Source: Tepidamorphaceae bacterium
GTDB lineage: Bacteria; Pseudomonadota; Alphaproteobacteria; Rhizobiales; Tepidamorphaceae
Direction of reading: 5' to 3'
DNA: 64,000 nt
Assembly (NCBI GenBank): GCA_028279445.1
Contig: JANQNT010000002.1
Span: 1-64,000 of the forward strand
Shown here: piece by piece, positions 1-9,265 of the stretch
How positions within the stretch are numbered: the first letter of the stretch is position 1
How the letters are laid out: the number at the start of each line of letters is the position of its first letter
Position numbers and translations under genes: made by a program
The notes under the pieces: model-generated
Database searches by the model: none
What the model saw: the letters and a program-made list of their open reading frames with translations, nothing else
What the model was told of the DNA's origin: nothing

Positions 1-421
<421 letters not shown>

Positions 422-665
422 AAGAGAGAATGATCGGCTTGAATCACGTCTGCATTGACGAGGTTCTCCAAACCCCGCGCCGGCAAGCCGGAGCAGGCCA
501 AGGAGACCCTTTAAGTCTTGAAACGTGTTCCGCCGAAGTCTCGTCAAACCCGTCACACGACGGTCATCGAAGCAGTCCAGACCAAGGCCTGGAACGCAAC
601 TTTGAACCGCGCCTGACGGGCCGCAAGGACTCCGCCGTCCACGTTTCTCTTTCTTCTCTATTCAG

Positions 666-677
666 TTGTCAAAGAGC
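666..677 (-). promoter_or_regulatory. boxA antitermination site in rRNA leader
   Basis: The minus strand reads GCTCTTTGACAA, one base from the E. coli boxA core GCTCTTTAACAA. It lies about 245 nt before the 16S 5' end, where rRNA leaders carry the site bound by NusB/S10 to prevent premature termination. The flanking leader sequence resembles pre-16S leaders of other Hyphomicrobiales. Confidence 0.75.
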
Positions 678-871
678 CCGCGAAGCCACCATGCCGCGAT
701 CAGATAAAACCTGTCATCGACACAAAGGAACGCGCCGCCCGGCGATGCCGAACGCCCGAAAAAGACCGGCTTCCCGATAGGAAGGGAAGGGAATTTACCA
801 CCGATCCGCTTCGAAAGTAAAGCGCTCGAAACGAAGCCGTTGGACCGGCCTCGCCGAGCGCGTGGGCGGCT

Positions 872-900
872 ATATAGGTTTGCCGCCTTTGGCTTGTCAA
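872..900 (-). promoter_or_regulatory. rRNA operon promoter (sigma-70 type)
   Basis: On the minus strand a perfect -35 hexamer TTGACA (895-900) is separated by 17 bp from CTATAT (872-877), with the overlapping TATATA at 871-876. It stands at the upstream end of the 16S leader. Transcription is predicted to start near 864-866, giving a leader of about 445 nt. Confidence 0.8.
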
Positions 901-1331
901 CACTGCTGTGGTGCTTTTTTTCGCACCCGCGAAGACCAACCCCGACATTCGGGCCGGGTTGCCTCGTCGCGCCGCATTGATGCCACAAAATCGATGGATT
1001 TCGTTAACCACGAAATCGGCGCGCTTCAATACACTCCAACCTTGGCGGCATACCGCCGCCGACAGCGAAGCCGCCATGATGCAATGGGCGCGTTGGCGCT
1101 TTGTGGATATGGGGTTTGCCGCGTTGGTCTGCAACATGCACCCGCAGTCACATGCCCTCGACGGGGCGTCGCGCAGTGCGCCCGCAGGGGGCTTGCATTC
1201 GCCTCGCCGGCTCCGCACTCTACGATCCTCCTGCCGGCACGGCCTTTCCGTCCCCGCCGGCAACCGGGATCGCACGACGACCAAAGTCCTGACGGCAAGA
1301 TTGATCTGACGACGGTTCGGCTCTCAAAGAC

Positions 1332-3284
1332 ATGGCGCTCCCACACCGCAAGACCACCGGCCCAGAAGTGCATGTCGGCGACGAACCCGCCCTGTCGTCG
1401 GAAGCGCGCGACCAGAGCCGCCAGCGCTCCGCCCACCGCATCTCCTTTCGCTGGCTGGTCACCACCACGCTGACCGGCATCGCCGGCGGCATGTTGCTCG
1501 TCGGCGCGCTCTACACCGCGCTTGACCGGCAGACCAATTTCGCCGCCAACGCCGCCCAGGGCGGTGCCGGCCTGATCGAGGAGCGCGGCGCGCTGACCAA
1601 GGCCGACCGCATCTTCTCCAGCGGCGAGACCCAGTCCGCCCGGCACGTCATTCACGACGAGGCGGTGCGCCGCATCGGCGCAAAGGAGTTCATCGGCATC
1701 AAGCCCTATCTGCGTATCACCGCAGACCTCGTGCCCAATGTCGGCGAATTCCGCGAGCAGATCCCCGCCTTCGACCCGATCCGCCTCTATGCGGAGGCCG
1801 GCGCCTCGCGCAACGAGGGCAACGAGGTGGACGGACGTAACGGCGGCGACGACAGCCACGGCACCGTCACCGTCGCCTCCTACGACCTGATCGATATCCT
1901 TCAGGCCGAGGGGCCGCTGCCCTACGATGGCGATGTAGAGGCCTTCGCGCGGGTGATCGCCGGCTTCGCGCCACCGGACGGCGTCACGGTGGCCGCCACC
2001 TCCGGCGACGCCGAATTCGCGCTCGCCGACGGCGACGGTGAAGCCGTCTACGACGACAGCGCGTTGTTCGACCTGGCGGCCCTGCAGGGCGCCAGCCAGG
2101 ACATCCGCCTGACGGTTCTGGAAAAGCCGGCCATGCCGGTCGCTTTCGGCGAGGCCACGCGCCAGACGGTTACCTCGCAGCGCGGCGACACCATGACGAC
2201 GCTGCTGATGCGCCATGGCGCGACCCGCGCCGAGGCCGCCGACATCGTGCGCGCCCTTGGCCTCGACAACTCGGTCATCGCCGAAGGCGTCCCGGTCGAG
2301 ATCATGACCGCGCTCGATCCGGTCAGCGGCGACCGCGAACGCCCGATGCACGTCTCGGTGTCGCGCAGCGACGGCAAGCAGATGTCGGTGGCACTGGCCT
2401 ATTCCGGCCGCTATGTGCCGATGAGTTCAGCGATCACCGGCGGCGGCTCCGGGAACGCGGCTACCGGCGGGCCGCGCGCCAACGTCTATCAGAGCATCTA
2501 TGCCACCGGGCTGAAGAGCGGTATTCCGGAGGACCTGGTCCGCGCCATCGTGCGCATCTTCTTCTTCGACGTCGATTTCCAGCGCAAGGTATCGCCCGGC
2601 GACTCGCTGGAAGTGTTCTTCGCCGATCCGAACGCCGAGGAATTCGCCGACGAGGGGCCGGAAGTGCTCTATGCCGCCGTCACCGTGCGCGGCGAGACGA
2701 AACGCTTCTACCGCTTCCGCACGCCCGATGACGGCGTCGTCGACTACTATGACGACAGCGGCCGCAGCGCCAAGAAGTTCCTGATCCGCAAGCCGATCAA
2801 GTTCGGCCGCTTCCGCTCCGGTTTCGGCATGCGCCGCCACCCCATTCTCGGCTACCGGCGCATGCACAAGGGCGTCGACTGGTCGGCGCCGCGCGGCACG
2901 CCGATCCTGGCGGCCGGCAACGGTGTCGTCGTCGATGCCAAGTGGCATTCGGGCTACGGCCGCTGGATCAAGATCCGGCACGCCAACGGCTACGAGACGA
3001 GCTATGCCCACCAGTCGCGTTTTGCCAAGGGCATCGCCAAGGGCGCGCGCGTGCGCCAGGGCCAGGTGATCGGCTATGTCGGCTCCACCGGCCTGTCGAC
3101 CGGCCCGCACCTGCACTACGAGGTCACGGTCAACGGCCGCCACGTCAACCCGATGCGCATCCGCCTGCCGCGCGGGCGCAGCCTCGATGGACGTATCCTC
3201 GCAGCCTTCAGCCAGGAGCGTTCCCGCATTGAGGCGCTGAAGGAAAAACCGCCGGTCTCCACACGCCTGGCGACCGTCGAGTAA
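1332..3284 (+). CDS. M23 family peptidoglycan endopeptidase, membrane-anchored
   Basis: This 650-residue protein is predicted to cut peptide cross-links of peptidoglycan in the periplasm. A cytoplasmic N-terminus of about 40 residues precedes one membrane segment (about 41-63, WLVTTTLTGIAGGMLL...). A long periplasmic region follows, then a C-terminal lysostaphin-type M23 domain (about 490-610). The zinc ligands are visible: H512 and D516 in HKGVD, and H593 and H595 in PHLHYE. The SQRGDTMTTLLMRHG stretch near 277-292 resembles the LysM/OapA-like region of MepM/YebA-type enzymes. All catalytic residues are present, so it is probably active rather than an EnvC-type activator. Start ATG 1332 has only a weak upstream purine stretch. 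The next gene follows after 31 bp and may be co-transcribed. Confidence 0.93.
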   Translation: MALPHRKTTGPEVHVGDEPALSSEARDQSRQRSAHRISFRWLVTTTLTGIAGGMLLVGALYTALDRQTNFAANAAQGGAGLIEERGALTKADRIFSSGETQSARHVIHDEAVRRIGAKEFIGIKPYLRITADLVPNVGEFREQIPAFDPIRLYAEAGASRNEGNEVDGRNGGDDSHGTVTVASYDLIDILQAEGPLPYDGDVEAFARVIAGFAPPDGVTVAATSGDAEFALADGDGEAVYDDSALFDLAALQGASQDIRLTVLEKPAMPVAFGEATRQTVTSQRGDTMTTLLMRHGATRAEAADIVRALGLDNSVIAEGVPVEIMTALDPVSGDRERPMHVSVSRSDGKQMSVALAYSGRYVPMSSAITGGGSGNAATGGPRANVYQSIYATGLKSGIPEDLVRAIVRIFFFDVDFQRKVSPGDSLEVFFADPNAEEFADEGPEVLYAAVTVRGETKRFYRFRTPDDGVVDYYDDSGRSAKKFLIRKPIKFGRFRSGFGMRRHPILGYRRMHKGVDWSAPRGTPILAAGNGVVVDAKWHSGYGRWIKIRHANGYETSYAHQSRFAKGIAKGARVRQGQVIGYVGSTGLSTGPHLHYEVTVNGRHVNPMRIRLPRGRSLDGRILAAFSQERSRIEALKEKPPVSTRLATVE

Positions 3285-3315
3285 CACGCCTCGTCCCCAA
3301 CGCGCCAAGAACGCC

Positions 3316-4140
3316 ATGGCAAACTGGACGCTGGACCAACGCTTCAACACCGGCGCCGGGATGGTTGCCGCGGGTGCCGGCGGAAACGGCCCGCCGCTCG
3401 TGCTTGCGCACGGATGGCCCTGGTCGTCGTTCTCCTGGCACCGGATCATCCCGCGGCTGGCAGAGCGCTATCGCGTGTACTGGTACGACATGCCGGGCTA
3501 TGGCCGCTCGGCCATGGCCGCCGATCAACGAACCTCCCTGGATGTTCAGGGCCAGGTGTTCGCCGAGATGCTCCAACTGTGGCAGCTTGAGCATCCCTTC
3601 GTGATCGCGCACGACTTCGGCGGCGCGACGACCCTTCGCGCGCATCTGCTGCACGGCTGCGACTACGCCGGCTACGTCCTGATGAACGTGGTCGCCATGC
3701 GTCCCTGGGGATCGGAATTCTTCGACCACGTCGGCCGGCATGTGCAGGCATTTGTCGGCCTGCCGCCGCATATCCATGAAGCTGTCGTACGGGCGTACAT
3801 CAAGGGCGCGCTCGTCTCGGAGATTGCCGCCGAGGACTTCGAAGCGCTGGTCGAGCCATGGCTCAGCGAAGATGGCCGGGGTAGTTTCTACCGACAGTTC
3901 GCGCAGGCCGATGAGCGCTACACCGCCGAAGTGGAGCCGCGGTTCGGCGCGCTCCGTTGCCCGGTGCGCATCCTGTGGGGGGAAGATGATCCGTGGATAC
4001 CGATCGAACGGGGCCGCGCGTTGCATGGGCTCATGCCGCAAGCCGGCTTCGAACCACTCGCCGGCGTCGGTCACCTGCCGCAACTTGAAGCGCCCGATCA
4101 AGTCAGCGAGAAAGTGACGCGTTTCCTGTCGGAAATCTGA
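3316..4140 (+). CDS. alpha/beta hydrolase with Asp nucleophile (dehalogenase/epoxide hydrolase-like)
   Basis: This is a 274-residue alpha/beta-hydrolase. The oxyanion motif HGWP is at 32-35 and the nucleophile elbow reads AHDFGG, which puts Asp100 where esterases carry Ser. An Asp nucleophile is characteristic of haloalkane/fluoroacetate dehalogenases and soluble epoxide hydrolases. The acid is probably D224 or D225 (WGEDDPW) and the base H253 (GVGHLPQLE). An aromatic-rich cap region runs from about 130 to 200. The substrate cannot be read from sequence; the HGxP motif is compatible with epoxide hydrolases or fluoroacetate-type dehalogenases. The gene follows the M23 peptidase closely and converges on the oxygenase gene, with 34 bp between stop codons. 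Confidence 0.88.
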   Translation: MANWTLDQRFNTGAGMVAAGAGGNGPPLVLAHGWPWSSFSWHRIIPRLAERYRVYWYDMPGYGRSAMAADQRTSLDVQGQVFAEMLQLWQLEHPFVIAHDFGGATTLRAHLLHGCDYAGYVLMNVVAMRPWGSEFFDHVGRHVQAFVGLPPHIHEAVVRAYIKGALVSEIAAEDFEALVEPWLSEDGRGSFYRQFAQADERYTAEVEPRFGALRCPVRILWGEDDPWIPIERGRALHGLMPQAGFEPLAGVGHLPQLEAPDQVSEKVTRFLSEI

Positions 4141-4174
4141 CCTCACCGGCCGGCGCGAACCGATCGATCCGGCA

Positions 4175-4813
4175 TCACGGCAGGTAGTCGTCGCGCCAAC
4201 GCAGCACGACATTGAACGACACCGAGATGCGCGCTTCGTCGGACAGGTTGGGATGCACCAGATGGTGCACGAAGGCCGGCCACAGCAGCAGCGTCCCAGG
4301 CGTCGGCACGAGGCGATGCTCCGGGTCCACCTGCCCGTCCCCCTTGACCGCCAGCATGTTCGCCTGGGCGCGCGGATCGAAGAAGCTGATCGCGCCCGGG
4401 TTGAGATCGGAGCGCTGGCCCATGTCGGCGCGCGGCGGCGGCACCTGCACGTAATAGGTGCCGCTCAGCCAGGAATGCGGGTGGTTGTGCAGGTTGTGGT
4501 AGTCGCCGAAGCGGTTGACGTTCGGCCAGGCCTGCAGATGCCAGTCCATCTGGTAGTCGATGCCGGCGTGTCTGGCGTAATCCAGCACCGCGCGGTCGCA
4601 GCACTGTTTCAACCATGCAATGACCGGGTGCTGGTCGGCGAAGAAGTTGCCGGCGAGATAGTCCGCCGTCATGTCGGAGGCCGCCGCATCGCGCTCTTCG
4701 ATGAGTTCGCTGAGCGCGGCATTGGCCGGTTCGCTGCCAGGCAGCTCGACCTGCATCAGCGTGGTCGGCCACAGCGCCTTGAACTGCGGTGTGCCTGGTT
4801 GGCTCTCGGACAT
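4175..4813 (-). CDS. 2OG-Fe(II) oxygenase family protein (TIGR02466-like)
   Basis: This 212-residue protein resembles the TIGR02466 group of putative 2-oxoglutarate/Fe(II)-dependent dioxygenases. A histidine cluster LHNHPHSWLSGTYYV (around 125-140) is followed by a jelly-roll core containing ISFFDPR. A C-terminal motif LLLWPAFVHHLVHPN, then RISVSFN, supplies the distal His and the Arg expected to bind 2-oxoglutarate. The substrate is unknown for the family. ATG at 4813 was chosen because GAGG stands 9 nt upstream; an in-frame TTG at 4870 is possible but lacks a ribosome site. The gene lies downstream of the YjbR-like gene on the same strand. Confidence 0.85.
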   Translation of the reverse strand: MSESQPGTPQFKALWPTTLMQVELPGSEPANAALSELIEERDAAASDMTADYLAGNFFADQHPVIAWLKQCCDRAVLDYARHAGIDYQMDWHLQAWPNVNRFGDYHNLHNHPHSWLSGTYYVQVPPPRADMGQRSDLNPGAISFFDPRAQANMLAVKGDGQVDPEHRLVPTPGTLLLWPAFVHHLVHPNLSDEARISVSFNVVLRWRDDYLP

Positions 4814-4898
4814 GCTGGCGATCCTCGGACTCCATATGGGGAGGGCCACTATGGCGCGCTGGCCAGCCAAAGCGAAGCCCGGCCCTTGTTGGGTCCCC

Positions 4899-5255
4899 CT
4901 ACAAGCCGAGTTCCTTGCGCAGCTTCTTGGTCAGACCTGCGGTAACCAGTCGATGGCTCTCGGTGATGTAGACGCGCAGGTCGGCGTCGCTCATCGCCTC
5001 ATCGCTGGTGCGCTGTATCCAGTTCATGCCCCGCGAGGCGAGATAGGGCGCCGGGCGCAACCCGGGCTGCTCCTTGAGTATCTCGAACGCGGCCGGCGAG
5101 CACTTGAAGGTCACGAAGGGCATCGCGTCATCGCTCCAACCGCCGATCGCGAACACCTTGCCGCCGACCTTCCAGACATGCGCCCCGCCCCACTGCACGA
5201 CCTTGGCCGCAGCAGGAAGCGAGGCGCAGAAGCTGTCGTATTCCTCGTAAGTCAC
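4899..5255 (-). CDS. MmcQ/YjbR family protein
   Basis: This is a small 118-residue protein of the MmcQ/YjbR (CyaY-like fold) family. Family hallmarks include an N-terminal YDSFCASLPAA..., the KVFAIGGWS strand and the C-terminal SHRLVTAGLTKKLRKEL helix. Members are often called DNA-binding, but their role is poorly defined. It starts with GTG, whose bases overlap the clpB stop codon (GTGA, 5252-5255), so translation is probably coupled to clpB. It therefore belongs to the clpB transcript and may share its stress regulation. Confidence 0.88.
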   Translation of the reverse strand: MTYEEYDSFCASLPAAAKVVQWGGAHVWKVGGKVFAIGGWSDDAMPFVTFKCSPAAFEILKEQPGLRPAPYLASRGMNWIQRTSDEAMSDADLRVYITESHRLVTAGLTKKLRKELGL

Positions 5256-7858
5256 GCCGCCTGTTCGGCGCCAACGTCCGTGGCGAGCACCAGCTCGCCG
5301 TCCTTGACGGTCGCCACCACCTTGTCGCCGTCCTCGACATCGCCGGCAAGCACCAGTTCCGCCAGCGGGTCCTGCACATGCTTCTGGATCACCCGCTTCA
5401 GCGGCCGCGCACCGTAGGCTGGTTCGTAACCCTTGTCGGCGATCCAGTCGCGCGCTTCCGTATCCAGCTCCAGCGTGATCTTGCGGTCGGTCAGGAGCTT
5501 CTGCAGGCGGCCCATCTGGATATCGACGATGGCGCCCATCTGCTCGCGCTTGAGACGGTGGAACAGGATCACTTCGTCGACCCGGTTCAGGAACTCCGGG
5601 CGGAAGTGGCCGCGCACCATGCCCATCACCTGCTCGGCGACGACATCGGAATCCTGGCCCTCCGGCTGGTTGACGAGGAACTCCGCGCCAAGATTGGACG
5701 TCATGACGATCAGGGCGTTGCGAAAGTCGACGGTGCGGCCCTGGCCATCGGTGAGGCGACCGTCGTCGAGCACCTGCAACAGCACGTTGAAGACATCCGC
5801 ATGGGCCTTCTCGATCTCGTCGAACAGGATCACCTGATAGGGCCGCCGGCGCACGGCTTCGGTCAGCGCCCCGCCTTCCTCGTAACCCACATAGCCGGGC
5901 GGCGCGCCGATCAGCCGGGCCACGGAGTGCTTCTCCATGAACTCCGACATGTCGATGCGCACCATGGCGGTCTCGTCATCGAACAGGAAGGCGGCGAGCG
6001 CCTTGGTGAGCTCCGTCTTGCCGACACCGGTGGGCCCCAGGAACATGAACGAGCCGATCGGCCGGTTGGGGTCCTGCAATCCGGCGCGCGCGCGGCGCAC
6101 CGCGGTCGAGACCGCCTGCACCGCCTCCTGCTGGCCGACGACGCGGGTTGCGATCACCTCTTCCATGCGCAGCAGTTTCTCGCGCTCGCCTTCCAGCATC
6201 TTGTCGACCGGGATACCAGTCCAGCGCGACACCACCTGAGCGATGTGGTTCGGCGTCACCGTTTCGGCGGCCATCAGCCGGGCGCTTTCCTCGTCCTCGG
6301 CATCCTCGATCTCGGAGAGCTTGCGCTCAAGCTCCGGGATGCGCCCGTAGGCGAGTTCACCGGCACGCGCCAGATCGCCGGCGCGCTGCAGCTTCTCCAG
6401 TTCGATGCGCGCCGCATCGAGCTCCGCCTTGAGGGTCTGCGCGCCCTGCAGCTTTTCCTTGTCCGCCTGCCAGCGCGCGGTCAGCGCGGTGGACTCCTCC
6501 TCAAGCCCGGCAATCTCGCCCTCAAGCCGCGATAGCCGCTCGCGCGAGGCCTTGTCGGTCTCCTTCTTGAGTGCCTCGCCCTCGATCTTGAGTTGCAGCA
6601 GCCGCCGGTCGATCTCGTCCAGTGCCTCGGGCTTGGAGTCGACCTGCATGCGCAGCCGCGAGGCGGATTCGTCCATCAGGTCGATCGCCTTGTCAGGCAG
6701 GAAGCGGTCGGTGATGTAGCGGTTCGACAGGGTCGCCGCGGAGACCAATGCGCTGTCGGAGATGCGCACGCCGTGGTGCAGTTCGTACTTCTCCTTCAGC
6801 CCGCGCAGGATGGAGACGGTGTCCTCCACCGTCGGCTCGGAGACGAAGACCGGCTGGAAGCGCCGGGCAAGGGCTGCGTCCTTCTCCACATGCTTGCGAA
6901 ACTCATCGAGCGTCGTGGCGCCGACGCAGTGCAGTTCGCCACGCGCCAGCGCGGGCTTCAGCAGGTTGGAGGCGTCCATCGCCCCGTCCGCCTTGCCGGC
7001 GCCCACCAGCGTGTGCATCTCGTCGATGAACAGCACGATGCCGCCGTCGGCGGACTGGATTTCATTAAGCACCGCCTTGAGGCGCTCCTCGAATTCGCCG
7101 CGATACTTCGCGCCGGCGATCAGCGCGCCCATGTCGAGCGCCATCAACTGCTTGTCGCGCAAGCTCTCCGGCACATCGCCGTTGACGATGCGCAGCGCCA
7201 ACCCTTCGGCGATCGCCGTCTTGCCGACACCGGGCTCGCCGATCAGCACGGGATTGTTCTTGGTGCGCCGCGACAGCACCTGGATGGTGCGGCGGATTTC
7301 CTCCTCGCGGCCGATGACCGGGTCCAGCCGTCCCTGGCGGGCGTCTTCGGTAAGATCGCGCGCATAACGCTTCAACGCATCATAAGAACTCTCGGCGGAC
7401 GCGCTGTCGGCGGTGCGCCCTTTGCGGATGTCGTTGATCGCGGTGTTGAGACCCTGCGCGGTGACGCCCGCATCGGCGAGCATCTTGGCTGTGCCGGCGC
7501 TCTTTTCGACCGCAAGCGCCAGCAGCAACCGCTCCACCGTGACGAAGGAGTCGCCGGATTTCTCCGCCGCATTCTGCGCGGTGTCGAAGACCCGCGCCGT
7601 CTGCGGCGAGAGGTAGAGCTGGCCGTTGGCGCCCTCCACCTTCGGCATCTTGGCGAGCGCCATGTCGACGGCCTGCAGCGCGTCCTGGGGTCGTCCGCCC
7701 GCGCGTTCGATCAGCCGCGCGGCAAGCCCTTCACTGTCGTCAAGCAACGCCTTGAGAAGGTGTTCGGGCTGAAACTGCTGGTGATTGTCGCGAAGCGCGG
7801 CCGCCTGTGCCGCCTGCACGAAGCCACGCGCGCGCTCGGAATACTGTTCGAAATTCAT
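5252..7858 (-). CDS. clpB: ATP-dependent disaggregase ClpB
   Basis: This 868-residue Hsp100 chaperone has the normal ClpB length. It rescues aggregated proteins together with DnaK in the cytoplasm. It has an N-terminal Clp_N repeat domain (1-145), AAA+ domain 1 with Walker A GEPGVGKT at 207-214, a long coiled-coil middle domain (about 410-525), AAA+ domain 2 with [13 protein letters not shown] (about 605) and a C-terminal D2-small domain. The pore motif [11 protein letters not shown] and the ClpB-specific middle domain separate it from ClpA and ClpC. The gene is followed without a gap by the YjbR-like gene. A candidate heat-shock promoter lies about 150 bp upstream. Confidence 0.98.
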   Translation of the reverse strand: MNFEQYSERARGFVQAAQAAALRDNHQQFQPEHLLKALLDDSEGLAARLIERAGGRPQDALQAVDMALAKMPKVEGANGQLYLSPQTARVFDTAQNAAEKSGDSFVTVERLLLALAVEKSAGTAKMLADAGVTAQGLNTAINDIRKGRTADSASAESSYDALKRYARDLTEDARQGRLDPVIGREEEIRRTIQVLSRRTKNNPVLIGEPGVGKTAIAEGLALRIVNGDVPESLRDKQLMALDMGALIAGAKYRGEFEERLKAVLNEIQSADGGIVLFIDEMHTLVGAGKADGAMDASNLLKPALARGELHCVGATTLDEFRKHVEKDAALARRFQPVFVSEPTVEDTVSILRGLKEKYELHHGVRISDSALVSAATLSNRYITDRFLPDKAIDLMDESASRLRMQVDSKPEALDEIDRRLLQLKIEGEALKKETDKASRERLSRLEGEIAGLEEESTALTARWQADKEKLQGAQTLKAELDAARIELEKLQRAGDLARAGELAYGRIPELERKLSEIEDAEDEESARLMAAETVTPNHIAQVVSRWTGIPVDKMLEGEREKLLRMEEVIATRVVGQQEAVQAVSTAVRRARAGLQDPNRPIGSFMFLGPTGVGKTELTKALAAFLFDDETAMVRIDMSEFMEKHSVARLIGAPPGYVGYEEGGALTEAVRRRPYQVILFDEIEKAHADVFNVLLQVLDDGRLTDGQGRTVDFRNALIVMTSNLGAEFLVNQPEGQDSDVVAEQVMGMVRGHFRPEFLNRVDEVILFHRLKREQMGAIVDIQMGRLQKLLTDRKITLELDTEARDWIADKGYEPAYGARPLKRVIQKHVQDPLAELVLAGDVEDGDKVVATVKDGELVLATDVGAEQAA

Positions 7859-8006
7859 GCTTCACACTCCCGTGGCACATGCATCGCCGGCCTTCTCGAT
7901 CGAAAGCACCGGCATCGCTGCCCATCTCCCCGGGGACGCGCTTGTCCGCGGAGGAATGCCTGGATTGACCTCCCGCCGGAATGACTACCGCCGGACCCGT
8001 CCCGAG

Positions 8007-8035
8007 ATATAGGTGTTGCATTCGCGCAACAAAAG
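8007..8035 (-). promoter_or_regulatory. candidate RpoH-type promoter for clpB
   Basis: The minus strand carries CCTATAT (8007-8013), which fits the alphaproteobacterial RpoH -10 consensus CCTATNT. CTTTTG (8030-8035) lies 16 bp upstream and shares only its CTT with the consensus CTTGAA. The start point would be about 140-150 nt before the clpB ATG. The -10 match is good and the -35 match weak. clpB is a standard RpoH target, which supports the reading. Confidence 0.45.
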
Positions 8036-8048
8036 GGTGTGGCCACGC

Positions 8049-8082
8049 AAAAAGCCCTCGCGCAGGCGCACCGCGCGAGGGC
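8049..8082 (-). terminator. intrinsic terminator after the DUF4167 gene
   Basis: On the minus strand a perfect 10-bp stem, GCCCTCGCGC at 8054-8063 pairing with GCGCGAGGGC at 8073-8082, has a 9-nt loop. It is followed directly by five T residues (8049-8053 on the complement). It lies 27 bp after the DUF4167 stop codon and insulates clpB from the genes upstream. Confidence 0.88.
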
Positions 8083-8109
8083 CTTTCAATCTCTGTACTT
8101 CAGCGGACG

Positions 8110-8832
8110 TTATGCGTCGCTGGAAGCCGGTGTCGGCGCGTCGTCCTCGCCACTGGCGGACGAACCGCCGGCGCCTTCCGCCGGCGTCTCGGCCTCCTCG
8201 GCAGCCGGCTTGCGGCGGCGCCGACGCGTGGCGGGCTTGGCCTCGGCGGCCTGCTCGCCCTTGCCGTCCTCCGAGGCATCCTTGGACTGCTCCGAAGCGT
8301 CTGCCTCATCGCCTGCCGGCGTCTTCGTGACATTTCGCAGGAAGGCGGGAAGGCCCATCTCCGCCGCGTTGCCGCCGGACTCTGCGCTCTCGCCCTCGCC
8401 TGCCGCGCCATTGGCCGGGCCAGCGTTGGCCGAACCGTTGTTGGCGGGAGCATTGGCCGATGCCGCATCGTCGCCGGCGGACCCGCGCGCGTGCTGTTCG
8501 CCATCGCCACGGCGTCCGCCGTCACGTCCACCATCGCGCCGGCCGGACTGTTCGGCGCGCTCGGCGCGCTCCTGCTGCTCGGCCTGCTGCTGCGCCTGCG
8601 CGGCGGCAATGATGCGCAGATAGTGTTCGGCGTGCTGCAGGTAGTTCTCCGCGGCAACCCGATCACCGGATGACTGCGCGTCGCGCGCCAGTTGCTGGTA
8701 CTTCTCGGCAATGTTCGACGCGGTGCCGCGCACCTTCACGTCGGGTCCATTGCTTTCGTAGCTGCGTGTCAGCGGGTTGGGTTGCTTACGACCACCGCCG
8801 CGCCCACGCATTCTCTTGTTCTGTCCTCTCAT
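8110..8832 (-). CDS. DUF4167 domain-containing protein
   Basis: This 240-residue protein has a conserved N-terminal DUF4167 domain (about 1-80). Recognisable elements are the start MRGQNKRMRGRGGGRK, then NPLTRSYESNGPDVKVRG and a helical segment ending AENYLQHAEHYLRIIAAA. The rest is low-complexity: glutamine/alanine, an Arg-Gly-Asp stretch (RRDGGRDGGRRGDG), Ala/Asn, then acidic and Lys/Arg-rich segments. The family is essentially restricted to alphaproteobacteria and its function is not established. The basic, RG-rich composition suggests nucleic-acid binding (inference). ATG 8832 is preferred because the conserved domain begins there and AGGGG precedes it; a GTG at 8892 would add 20 residues. 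It ends in a strong terminator. Confidence 0.9.
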   Translation of the reverse strand: MRGQNKRMRGRGGGRKQPNPLTRSYESNGPDVKVRGTASNIAEKYQQLARDAQSSGDRVAAENYLQHAEHYLRIIAAAQAQQQAEQQERAERAEQSGRRDGGRDGGRRGDGEQHARGSAGDDAASANAPANNGSANAGPANGAAGEGESAESGGNAAEMGLPAFLRNVTKTPAGDEADASEQSKDASEDGKGEQAAEAKPATRRRRRKPAAEEAETPAEGAGGSSASGEDDAPTPASSDA

Positions 8833-9265
8833 ACCCCTACTCGTCTTGTGGTCAGGTAGGTTGGATTGGCCGGTCCGATGCACACGCGACACGTCTCACG
8901 ACGCAATACGCGCGGCCTTCGATGTGTTCCAGCCTTGCGAAAAATCCGGCTTTCCGTTTCCGGTCCGCATCCCCCTCCGCACAGTGTCCATCACCGGCGG
9001 CGTGCCAACGGCATTCTGATGATCCGGCTCCGCATCCCCCGTCGCCGGACCCTTGAGTTCGCCAACTGGCGCAATTCCCTGCGCATCCATCAGGCGATGA
9101 AACCCGATTCAGTGGCGTCTAGCCTCTCGAAAAAACCCCGCGCCGCCCAATCGGGTGGCCGTTGCAATCCGTCATTTTCGCGAGTGGCCTAAGCCCTGTC
9201 GAGGGCCTTACGGCGGCGCGCGGAACTCATCCGCCAAGCGCCTGCCTCATTTCTGATGCCGGACA
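8833..9265. other. gene-free spacer between prmC and DUF4167
   Basis: This 433-bp spacer lies between the prmC stop codon and the DUF4167 gene, all on the minus strand. Open frames here are short and have no family resemblance or codon pattern. No terminator with a T-run and no convincing promoter could be identified, although DUF4167 presumably has its own promoter here. Confidence 0.5.

Larger units (their letters stand above)
422..1331. other. rRNA leader plus gene-free spacer
   Basis: This is a 910-bp stretch without a convincing protein gene. Positions 422 to about 866 are the transcribed rRNA leader on the minus strand, with a boxA-like site at 666-677. From about 900 to 1331 lies the region between the rRNA promoter and the plus-strand M23 peptidase gene. 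It contains a short GC hairpin near 1045-1060, and I see no clear promoter for the peptidase gene. Confidence 0.7.

Noticed and set aside
6593..7984. 463-codon plus-strand frame across clpB and its upstream region
   Set aside because: It is antisense to clpB with no recognisable motif or ribosome site, and it runs past the clpB start by chance.
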